Shown here: one piece after another, positions 1 through 6,228 of the stretch
Numbering within the stretch: position 1 is the first letter of the stretch
Layout of the letters: each line of letters starts with the position of its first letter
Source of the DNA: Deltaproteobacteria bacterium
GTDB lineage: Bacteria; Desulfobacterota_B; Binatia; UBA9968
Length of the DNA stretch: 9,693 bases
Reading direction: 5' to 3'
Assembly (NCBI GenBank): GCA_016193385.1
Contig: JACPSF010000160.1
Location: forward strand, 1 to 9,693
The notes under the pieces: model-generated
The model's input: only the letters and a program-made list of their open reading frames with translations
Database searches by the model: none
What the model was told of the DNA's origin: nothing
Program-made: the position numbers and the translations under genes

Positions 1-896
1 AAATCCTTGCCGCCCGTCTCCCCTACAATGCGGGGATACGACTTGTAGTGCGCAATGTTTGCCCCAATGTGTTGCCACATCCCCTGCCACACTGCGGTTG
101 ACCCGGTAAAGTGGACCCCAGCCATCTCAGGGTACGCCAGCACCGGGTTGCCCACCTGGCCCCCACGGCCAGGCAGGAAGTTGATCACACCCGGCGGCAG
201 ACCAGCCTCTGCGAGCAGTTGCATGAGGTAATAGGCCGGCAGGAGTGCTGACGAGGCGGGTTTCCACAGCACCGTGTTGCCCATGAGGGCGGGTGCGGTC
301 GGCAGGTTCCCGGCAATAGAAGTAAAGTTGAACGGGGTAACGGCAAAAATAAACCCTTCCAGTGGCCGGTACTCGGCGTAATCCCAGATGCCCCGCATCG
401 AGCTCGGCTGCTCAGCGTACATCTGCCACATGTAGTAGGGATTGAAGCGCCAGAAGTCGATCAGCTCGCAGGCCGAGTCAATCTCCGCCTGGAACACTGT
501 TTTTGATTGGTTGAGCATGGTGGCCGCGTTGAGCGTGTCGCGCCACGGCCCTGCCAGCAGCTCGGCCGCCTTGAGAAACACCGCCGCGCGGGCCTCCCAG
601 GCCATCTCGGACCAGGTCTGCCACGCCGCACGGGCAGCCAGGACCGCCTGCTGCACCTCGGCGGCGCGAGCCTGGTGGGCTATGGCCAGGACGTGGCCGT
701 GGTCGTGGGGACAGACCACCGACGTGGTCACCCCTGTGTAGAGCGTCTTGCCACCGATAATCACAGGAATCTCAACCTGTTCGCCAAGCATCTGCTGCAG
801 CCGGTGCTTGAGGGCGGTGCGTTCGGCCGCCCCCGGCGCGTAAGCGTGAATCGGCTCGTTGATGGGTGCGGGAATGCGCATGATGCCATTTGCCAT
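1..896 (-). CDS. pruA: L-glutamate gamma-semialdehyde (1-pyrroline-5-carboxylate) dehydrogenase, ALDH4 type, 3' part cut by window edge
   Basis: The enzyme oxidises glutamate semialdehyde (in equilibrium with P5C) to glutamate with NAD+, the second step of proline catabolism in the cytosol. The reading frame is open from the edge to ATG at 896 (298 codons; the family is about 520-550 aa). It shows the ALDH4 N-terminal signature NEPIHAYAPGAAERTALK (about residues 13-30), then MLNQSKTVFQAEID and ACELIDFWRFNPYY, the Rossmann-region VTPFNFTSIAGN and WKPASSALLPAY, and ends in SYPRIVGETGGKD with Glu293. The catalytic Cys lies beyond the edge. The start is set by AGGAGG 8 nt upstream. Stand-alone P5CDH usually works with a separate proline dehydrogenase, which is not in the window. 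The next upstream same-strand gene is eno, 260 bp away. The symbol could equally be rocA or putA2. The family is certain; the exact substrate is inferred from ALDH4-type motifs. Confidence 0.93.
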   Translation of the reverse strand, partial: MANGIMRIPAPINEPIHAYAPGAAERTALKHRLQQMLGEQVEIPVIIGGKTLYTGVTTSVVCPHDHGHVLAIAHQARAAEVQQAVLAARAAWQTWSEMAWEARAAVFLKAAELLAGPWRDTLNAATMLNQSKTVFQAEIDSACELIDFWRFNPYYMWQMYAEQPSSMRGIWDYAEYRPLEGFIFAVTPFNFTSIAGNLPTAPALMGNTVLWKPASSALLPAYYLMQLLAEAGLPPGVINFLPGRGGQVGNPVLAYPEMAGVHFTGSTAVWQGMWQHIGANIAHYKSYPRIVGETGGKD

Positions 897-911
897 AATC
901 GCTTCCTCCTC

Positions 912-986
912 TTAGGGGGTTGACGCCTCCTGCCTGAGGGTGCGCAGCTGCTCGTAGAGCTTGTGCTCTTCTGCAGAGAGGCTCTG
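912..986 (-). pseudogene. possible C-terminal remnant of a lost gene upstream of the P5C dehydrogenase
   Basis: On the minus strand 24 codons run from just after an in-frame TGA (987-989) to TAA (912-914). The peptide contains EEHKLYEQLRTLRQEA, which reads like a natural amphipathic protein end. The TAA lies 15 nt before the ATG at 896, and the AGGAGG of the P5C dehydrogenase follows directly, which is the spacing expected inside an operon. There is no start codon in the remnant and nothing coherent upstream, where repeat-like sequence begins. It may be the tail of a gene cut off by the element at 1008-1150, or chance. It is too short to assign to a family; the LYEQLRTLRQE stretch faintly resembles the first helix of HRDC domains, but that is a guess. 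Confidence 0.3.
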
Positions 987-1007
987 TCAGTACGCGGCCG
1001 CTCTTCT

Positions 1008-1150
1008 CTCGTGCTCGGATTTCGTGCTCGTTCACGAACACGAGCCACGGACACGAGTAACGATAACTGCGCGCCTTGCGACTGGAACCTTTGGTTCGGC
1101 TCAGGTCAACCCTTTTTGACCGGTCTGAGAACTGGGTTTTTTAACACCCT
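1008..1150. repeat. palindromic, repeat-like intergenic block between eno and the P5C dehydrogenase gene
   Basis: Four related units lie within 50 bp: CTCGTGCTCG (1008-1017) and TTCGTGCTCG (1021-1030) in one orientation, then ACGAACACGAG (1034-1044) and ACGGACACGAG (1047-1057) inverted. The inner pair forms a near-perfect palindrome. Beyond them are a GAACC-TTT-GGTTC hairpin (1085-1097), a GGTCAA/TTGACC hairpin (1104-1121) flanked by TCAG/CTGA, and a GGGT/ACCC hairpin (1134-1149). No stem is followed by a T run, so this is not a simple eno terminator. The layout suggests a REP- or MITE-like dispersed intergenic repeat. Copy number in the genome cannot be seen from one window. Confidence 0.4.
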
Positions 1151-1156
1151 GCCGGG

Positions 1157-2437
<1,281 letters not shown>

Positions 2438-2576
2438 TCACCTCCAACTAATTTTTTGCTCCCGCTCCTCGAGTCTTGCCATGCGGTGCGCCTCGCCTTG
2501 AAGAGGAGCACAGACCGAAAAGGAGCAGAGAAGGATAAAATGTGCTATAAATAATTCTTCGTGCCAACTTTCATCT

Positions 2577-2951
2577 ATGGCTCGATGTAAGAGAGCGAAG
2601 CGCGGGCTTGTTTATGTTCTTTCCGCCCTTCTCGTTACCCTATCCCTCTTTACGGTCTTTGGCGAAAGAGGGGCGCTCCACCTCTGGCGTCTGGGGCAAG
2701 AGCAGAAGAGGCTGGAGGAGAGGAACTTCGTCCTGCAGAAGGAGAATGAAATTCTGCGGGAACGCATCTACCGCCTCCGCCATGATGATCGGTACCTGGA
2801 GAGGATCGCCCGCGAAGAACTCAACCTGGTCCGACCCGGAGAGATTATCTATCGCTTCGCCGACGCCGAGTCAAAGCGAGATCGGAACAAACCGATCACG
2901 GGCGGGCTTTCTCAATCGCTCCCTTCATGGGAACGAAAACCACGTCGGTGA
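2577..2951 (+). CDS. ftsB: septum formation initiator, FtsB/DivIC family
   Basis: This is a small bitopic membrane protein of the divisome. In known relatives it forms a coiled-coil complex with FtsL and FtsQ/DivIB at the septum. The 124 aa consist of a short basic cytoplasmic N terminus (MARCKRAKR), one transmembrane helix (about 11-28), a Glu/Lys/Leu-rich coiled coil (about 37-68, including ERNFVLQKENEILRERIYRL) and the family end motif LNLVRPGEIIYRF (82-94). About 30 extra basic or polar residues follow that motif. In many bacteria ftsB lies next to eno in the same direction; here it is divergent from eno. No good Shine-Dalgarno precedes the ATG, and TATAAA at 2546-2551 is the only -10-like sequence. 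Its last 56 bp overlap the 3' end of pcm on the other strand. The family is clear; the symbol is by homology to the fold. Confidence 0.85.
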   Translation: MARCKRAKRGLVYVLSALLVTLSLFTVFGERGALHLWRLGQEQKRLEERNFVLQKENEILRERIYRLRHDDRYLERIAREELNLVRPGEIIYRFADAESKRDRNKPITGGLSQSLPSWERKPRR

Positions 2952-3675
2952 CCTCCTCGATACGAAGGCGCCCGTCAATTTTTCTTACGCGGACCAATTT
3001 TTGCGGTTGACCTTCCGCGCCCAGCGGCATGACCAGACACCCTCTTTCGCTCAGTTGCTGCCACAGCGGCTCGGGAACTCTCGGCGCTGAAGCGGTGATC
3101 AAGATCGCGTCAAAAGGCCCCTTCTCCTCCCAGCCGAAGAATCCGTCGCCCGCCTTGACCCGGACCTGGGTGTAGCCAAGCCGGAGGAGATTTTCCCGTG
3201 CCTTTTCGGCCAAAGCAGGGAGAATTTCAATCGTATAGACCTCCTTTGCCAGATGGCTGAGGACGGCGGCTTGATAGCCGGAGCCCGTGCCGACCTCCAG
3301 CACCTTCTCGTTTCCTTGGAGCTGCAATAGCTCGGTCATGAGCGCAACCATATAGGGTTGGGAGATGGTTTGTTCTTCGCCGATGGGGAGGGGGCGGTCC
3401 TCGTAAGCGAATGCTCGCAATCCCTCCGGGACAAAAAGGTGGCGCGGCACCTGGCTCATCGCCTGAAGGACTCTTACGTCCCTGACGCCGCGCCCGCGCA
3501 GGTCCTGTTCGACCATTCTCTGCCTGGCATGGGCGGGATCGACTTGTCTGCCTTGGGCCCGCGCCGCTGGTGGGGTCAGAGCGAACCCGGAGAGCAGCGC
3601 ACAGGACACAAAGAAAACAACGGCAAGAAGAAGCTTACCGCGGCTGGTCTTTGAAGACGAAGTGATAATATTCAT
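2896..3675 (-). CDS. pcm: protein-L-isoaspartate O-methyltransferase with an N-terminal signal peptide
   Basis: The enzyme uses S-adenosylmethionine to methylate the carboxyl of L-isoaspartyl residues, starting repair of aged proteins. Of 259 aa, residues 46 onward match PCMT: ARQRMVEQDLRGRGVRD, VPRHLFVP, the substrate-loop region EEQTISQPYMVALM (100-113), SAM motif I VLEVGTGSGYQAAVL (125-139), GDGFFGW (177-182) and ITASAPRVPEPLWQQL. E. coli Pcm is about 208 aa; the extra length is a typical Sec signal: basic N region (KTSRGK), hydrophobic core (15-33) and an ARA-Q cleavage-like site near 40. The start ATG lies 41 bp inside the gcvH-like gene, and no strong Shine-Dalgarno is seen, which suggests translational coupling. 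A later GTG (codon 23) would destroy the signal peptide and is less likely. Function is firm; export is inferred. Confidence 0.93.
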   Translation of the reverse strand: MNIITSSSKTSRGKLLLAVVFFVSCALLSGFALTPPAARAQGRQVDPAHARQRMVEQDLRGRGVRDVRVLQAMSQVPRHLFVPEGLRAFAYEDRPLPIGEEQTISQPYMVALMTELLQLQGNEKVLEVGTGSGYQAAVLSHLAKEVYTIEILPALAEKARENLLRLGYTQVRVKAGDGFFGWEEKGPFDAILITASAPRVPEPLWQQLSERGCLVMPLGAEGQPQKLVRVRKIDGRLRIEEVTDVVFVPMKGAIEKARP

Positions 3676-4012
3676 CCATATCCATCAGGGAACCTATCTC
3701 CGCGGCGTCTTTCAGCTTCACTTCGACCAACCAACCCTCGCTGTACGGCTCTTCATTGATGATGGAGGGATGATACTCCAGATCGCTGTTGACCGCGAGA
3801 ATCGTCCCTGACACCGGCGCGATCAATTCCGAGACCGTAGAGACGGATTCCAGTTCCACGAATGGCTCTCCCTTTTCCAGCTCATCGCCTACTTCTGGGA
3901 GCTCCACGGAGATGATCTGCCCGAGCTCGGATTGTCCGTAGTTAGTGAGACCTAGATAGACCTGTCGGTCGTCAACGCCGACCCAAACATGATCCTCGCT
4001 AACTTTCAGCAT
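3635..4012 (-). CDS. GcvH-like lipoyl-domain protein lacking the lipoyl-lysine
   Basis: The protein has the full glycine-cleavage H-protein pattern: SEDHVWV (5-11), YLGLTNYGQSELGQIISVELPEVG (split here as YLGLTNYG, 19-26, and LGQIISVELPEVG, 30-42), KGEPFVELESV (48-57), LIAPVSGTI (63-71), and a C-terminal half with INEEPYSEGWL and the helix containing MDMDEYY. In GcvH the motif reads ESVKAASD with a lipoylated Lys; here it reads ESVSTVSE, with Ser58 (codon TCT, 3839-3841) at the Lys position and no Lys nearby. No gcvT or gcvP is present. The frame extends to GTG at 4051 (13 more residues), but AGGAGG abuts that GTG with no spacing, and a TTGACA-16-TATAGT promoter would start RNA near 4051. ATG at 4012 with GGAG 3 nt upstream gives the normal length of 125 aa. 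Transfer of aminomethyl groups is unlikely without lipoate; the real role is unknown. Confidence 0.88.
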   Translation of the reverse strand: MLKVSEDHVWVGVDDRQVYLGLTNYGQSELGQIISVELPEVGDELEKGEPFVELESVSTVSELIAPVSGTILAVNSDLEYHPSIINEEPYSEGWLVEVKLKDAAEIGSLMDMDEYYHFVFKDQPR

Positions 4013-4057
4013 CCTCTCCGCATCGATCTTTGACCGGCGACCAGAAGTCACCTCCTC

Positions 4058-4085
4058 ACTATATGGCGCGCCTCTTTTCTGTCAA
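4058..4085 (-). promoter_or_regulatory. predicted sigma70-type promoter of the gcvH-like/pcm operon
   Basis: On the minus strand a perfect TTGACA (4085-4080) is followed after 16 nt by TATAGT (4063-4058, 5 of 6 to consensus). The expected RNA start is near 4050-4052, just upstream of the gcvH-like gene. This makes the ATG at 4012 with a 40-nt leader the better start than the GTG at 4051. Confidence 0.6.
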
Positions 4086-4109
4086 GACTACGGGGCTGCT
4101 CAGCGCGGC

Positions 4110-4137
4110 TTGACAACCCACGCTCTTTCGAAGTAAT
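4110..4137 (+). promoter_or_regulatory. predicted promoter of the TPP-enzyme gene pair
   Basis: A perfect TTGACA (4110-4115) is followed after 16 nt by AGTAAT (4132-4137, 4 of 6). It lies about 70 nt before the ATG at 4206. With the opposite-facing TTGACA at 4080-4085 it makes a compact divergent promoter region, the two -35 boxes being only 24 nt apart. Confidence 0.45.
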
Positions 4138-4205
4138 CGAAGGTACTCGTATCTCTGAGCACGAACGGAGCGGGCGCGTGCCCGGTATCAGCGTCAGGTG
4201 GAACC

Positions 4206-4706
4206 ATGCAGCCGAAGATCGCCGCGGAAATCATAAGCTCACTCAAGGAGGCCGGCGTGGATTTCGTCGCCACGCTTACGGAGGCCAATCTTCATGAGTT
4301 GGTCATGGCCCTGGCGGAGGAAAGGGGAATTCTCCATGTGCCGGTGACGCGCGAAGAGGAGGGAATCGGGATATGCGCCGGGGCCTACCTGGGCGGCAAG
4401 CGGCCTGCTATGGTGATGATGAACGCTGGATTCCTGCTGTCTGCGAACGCCCTGGCGACCGTCTGTCTCCATCCCGGGATCCCTGTCTTGATGCTCATCG
4501 GTCATAGCGGCGGTCTGGGCGAGGAAAATCCCAGTCATGGCACCGTGGGGATGCTGACCGAGCCGGTCCTGCAGGCTCTCCATATCGTGTACGATAGGCT
4601 AGGCCGCTCGGAAGACATCCGCCGTGCGGTTCTCGACGCCCATACCCTCGCTCGATCCTCCAGGAGACCGGTGGCGCTTCTCCTGAATAAAGAGGCCCTG
4701 AGGTAA
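4206..4706 (+). CDS. TPP-dependent decarboxylase alpha subunit (PYR domain), sulfopyruvate/phosphonopyruvate decarboxylase-like
   Basis: This 166-aa protein is the pyrimidine-binding (PYR) half of a split thiamine-diphosphate enzyme. It resembles ComD, the alpha subunit of sulfopyruvate decarboxylase, and the N-terminal half of phosphonopyruvate decarboxylase. Visible are IAAEIISSLKEAGVDFVATL (5-24), VTREEEGIGICAGAYLGGKR (47-66) with the activating Glu (50-52), MMNAGFLLSANALA (71-84) and PVLMLIGHSGGLGEENPSHG (93-112). The start follows AGGTGG at about 4 nt. The PP-domain partner begins 4 nt after its stop, so the two are almost certainly co-translated and form a hetero-oligomer. No coenzyme M or phosphonate genes are near, so the substrate is probably some other 2-oxo acid. 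I am sure of the fold and pairing, not the substrate. Confidence 0.85.
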   Translation: MQPKIAAEIISSLKEAGVDFVATLTEANLHELVMALAEERGILHVPVTREEEGIGICAGAYLGGKRPAMVMMNAGFLLSANALATVCLHPGIPVLMLIGHSGGLGEENPSHGTVGMLTEPVLQALHIVYDRLGRSEDIRRAVLDAHTLARSSRRPVALLLNKEALR

Positions 4707-4710
4707 GTTC

Positions 4711-5325
4711 ATGAAGCGCTATGATTGTCTTAAGGCGATCGCCCCCTACTTTCAGCACGAACTGGTGGTGACCAATCTGGGCGGGGTCCGGCACGAATGG
4801 CACGCCCTTCGTCCCCATCCTGGGAACTACCATCTGCAAAATTTGGGACTGACGTCGTCCGTCGGCCTTGGCTTGGCCTTGGCCCTGCCGCACCGCAAGG
4901 TGGTGATTTTCGACGGAGATGGGTCTCTGCTTTTGAACCTTGGCAGCCTGGCTACGATGGCGAACCGAAATCCCGGGAACCTGATTCATGTTGTTTTTGA
5001 TAATAGCTGTTATGAGTCTTCGCGCGGGGCGCCGACGGCAACGGCCGGGGTGACTGATTTGGCGGCTGTGGCTAAGGGGGCAGGCTTCGTCAACGCAACC
5101 ACCGCAACCACCGTGGAAGACTTTGAAGAGAAGTTTCTTCGGGCGCTAAGGAGTGCGGAGCTCCATTTTATTGTCGCCAAGATCGAGCCGGGTGTGGGAG
5201 ACGTTCCGCCTGCTCCTCTGGATTCGCAAGAGAACAAGTATACTTTCGTTCGTTACATCGAAAAGACAGAAAAGATAGGCATCCTGGGTTCCCCCCACTC
5301 CAGGGCTTACGATCGCAAGAGTTAG
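4711..5325 (+). CDS. TPP-dependent decarboxylase beta subunit (PP domain), sulfopyruvate/phosphonopyruvate decarboxylase-like
   Basis: This 204-aa protein is the pyrophosphate-binding half of the enzyme whose PYR half is just upstream. It carries the TPP/Mg motif: GDG at 69-71 within VVIFDGDGSLLLNLGSLATM, closing with FDN at 96-98, and the ComE-like order NLGLTSSVGLGLALALP (44-60), then SCYESSRGAPTATAGVTDLA, where typical relatives have a TGGQPT-type loop. ATG at 4711 uses the GAGG that overlaps the alpha-subunit stop codon, so translation is coupled. The last 30 residues or so are hydrophilic and look like a lineage-specific tail. The reaction should be a non-oxidative decarboxylation of a 2-oxo acid in the cytosol; the acid itself cannot be read from sequence. 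Transcription runs towards the opposing RRM gene. Confidence 0.85.
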   Translation: MKRYDCLKAIAPYFQHELVVTNLGGVRHEWHALRPHPGNYHLQNLGLTSSVGLGLALALPHRKVVIFDGDGSLLLNLGSLATMANRNPGNLIHVVFDNSCYESSRGAPTATAGVTDLAAVAKGAGFVNATTATTVEDFEEKFLRALRSAELHFIVAKIEPGVGDVPPAPLDSQENKYTFVRYIEKTEKIGILGSPHSRAYDRKS

Positions 5326-5351
5326 TAAGCCGGCCCCTCGGATAACGGCAA

Positions 5352-5382
5352 GCGCTTCTACAACATGGAGTCATAGAAGCGC
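5352..5382. terminator. hairpin between two converging genes, possible bidirectional terminator
   Basis: GCGCTTCTA (5352-5360) and TAGAAGCGC (5374-5382) form a perfect 9-bp stem with a 13-nt loop. It lies between the stops of the TPP beta subunit (+) and the RRM gene (-). Neither side has a T tract, so it is not a textbook intrinsic terminator; it could act with Rho or as an RNA-stabilising hairpin. Confidence 0.4.
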
Positions 5383-5406
5383 CTGCGGGCTAGCCGACGG
5401 ACGGGA

Positions 5407-5739
5407 TTACCAGCGGTTGCGACCGCCGCCGCCGCTACGGGGCCGGCGACCGCCGCCGCCGCCGGGGCCGCCGGGGCCGCCCTGGGTTCTTTCCTGCGGC
5501 CTGGCCTCGTTGACGACAAGGGTTCGACCTTCTAGTTCAGTCCCATTCAAGGCTTCAATCGCTTTTTGCGCTTCCGCATCGGAGCCCATCTCGACGAAGC
5601 CGAATCCCCGGGATCTGCCGGTGAACTTGTCCGAGATCACCCGGGCTGATTGGACGGTGCCATGTGGGGAGAAAATCTCCTCCAGCTGTCCTTCCGTCAC
5701 GGAATAGGGCAAACCGCCCACGTATAGTTTGTTTCCCAT
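5407..5739 (-). CDS. RRM-domain glycine-rich RNA-binding protein
   Basis: A 110-aa protein made of one RNA recognition motif plus a glycine/arginine-rich tail. RNP2 is KLYVGGLPY (4-12) and RNP1 is RGFGFVEM (44-51), with the aromatic residues used for base stacking in both. The linker VISDKFTGRSRG and AIEALNGTELEGRTLVVNEARP (two parts of residues 34-81) are standard for bacterial RRM proteins. The tail from about 85 is GGPGGPGGGGG and RSGGGGR. Such proteins are thought to bind single-stranded RNA and act as chaperones, often under cold or stress; no specific target is known. ATG at 5739 follows AGGAGG at 5 nt. The predicted promoter is about 200 nt upstream, leaving a long leader. The gene appears monocistronic and converges on the TPP pair. 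Confidence 0.95.
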   Translation of the reverse strand: MGNKLYVGGLPYSVTEGQLEEIFSPHGTVQSARVISDKFTGRSRGFGFVEMGSDAEAQKAIEALNGTELEGRTLVVNEARPQERTQGGPGGPGGGGGRRPRSGGGGRNRW

Positions 5740-5945
5740 ATTCTCCTCCTATTTAGAGAATGTTTCGGGTCTCGCCCATCGAACAGGCGCGGATAGGAGA
5801 AGAACATGAGAGCTGCTTAAGGGGAGAGCTCCTCTCAGGCAGGAATGCTCTAATCACTGATCGCGTCTCCTGGGTGAGAAGACAAAGGCCTGTTTCCTTT
5901 CCACAAGTTTCGCTCGGAAGGCCAAATACCGAACAACAAGTGCGA
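5740..5945 (-). promoter_or_regulatory. long 5' leader of the RRM gene, no coding function seen
   Basis: This stretch, upstream of the RRM gene, has no credible gene; the 67-codon frame at 5760-5963 (+) has no Shine-Dalgarno and no recognisable protein. If the promoter at 5946-5974 is right, the stretch is a leader RNA of about 200 nt. It contains a GAGAG-CTC-CTCTC hairpin (5824-5836) and paired GGCC/CCTTCC segments around 5885-5925. Long structured leaders are common in cold-responsive RNA-chaperone genes. No known riboswitch or cold-shock motif was recognised. Confidence 0.35.
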
Positions 5946-5974
5946 AGTTTATGGCGCTTTTAAGCACGTGTCAA
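5946..5974 (-). promoter_or_regulatory. predicted promoter of the RRM gene
   Basis: On the minus strand a perfect TTGACA (5974-5969), a 17-nt spacer and TAAACT (5951-5946, 4 of 6). RNA would start near 5939. Confidence 0.5.
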
Positions 5975-6050
5975 TACCGGCCTTAAGTTTTTTGGGGAAG
6001 GCTTCGTGGGGCCCCGGCGAAGAGATCGGCCCCCTGGAGCCGGGCTTTCA

Positions 6051-6079
6051 TTGACAAGGAGGGCTTATTGCAATATAAG
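6051..6079 (+). promoter_or_regulatory. strong predicted promoter of tRNA-Gly
   Basis: TTGACA (6051-6056), a 17-nt spacer and TATAAG (6074-6079, 5 of 6) precede the tRNA by 22 nt. The near-consensus sequence and optimal spacing fit a stable-RNA promoter. The stretch between it and the RRM promoter (5975-6050) holds only a GC-rich segment with no gene. Confidence 0.75.
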
Positions 6080-6101
6080 TTTTCTTGTCAATTCACCCTG
6101 A

Positions 6102-6178
<77 letters not shown>

Positions 6179-6228
6179 TTTCTTTCCTGATCCATTTGTT
6201 CCCCGATCTGCGCGCAAATCCACGAACT

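Noticed and set aside
994..1001. NotI-type octamer GCGGCCGC, considered as a cloning or vector junction
   Set aside because: Such octamers arise by chance in GC-rich DNA, and no adapter or vector sequence flanks it.
5420..5480. CCG-rich tract considered as a microsatellite or regulatory repeat
   Set aside because: It is fully explained as codons for the glycine-rich tail of the RRM protein.
5760..5963. 67-codon plus-strand frame in the RRM leader
   Set aside because: No Shine-Dalgarno, no recognisable domain, and it overlaps the predicted RRM promoter and leader on the other strand.
5961..5993. TTAAG/CTTAA stem followed by a T run, considered as a plus-strand terminator
   Set aside because: The stem has only 5 AT-rich pairs with a long loop, and no plus-strand gene ends before it.
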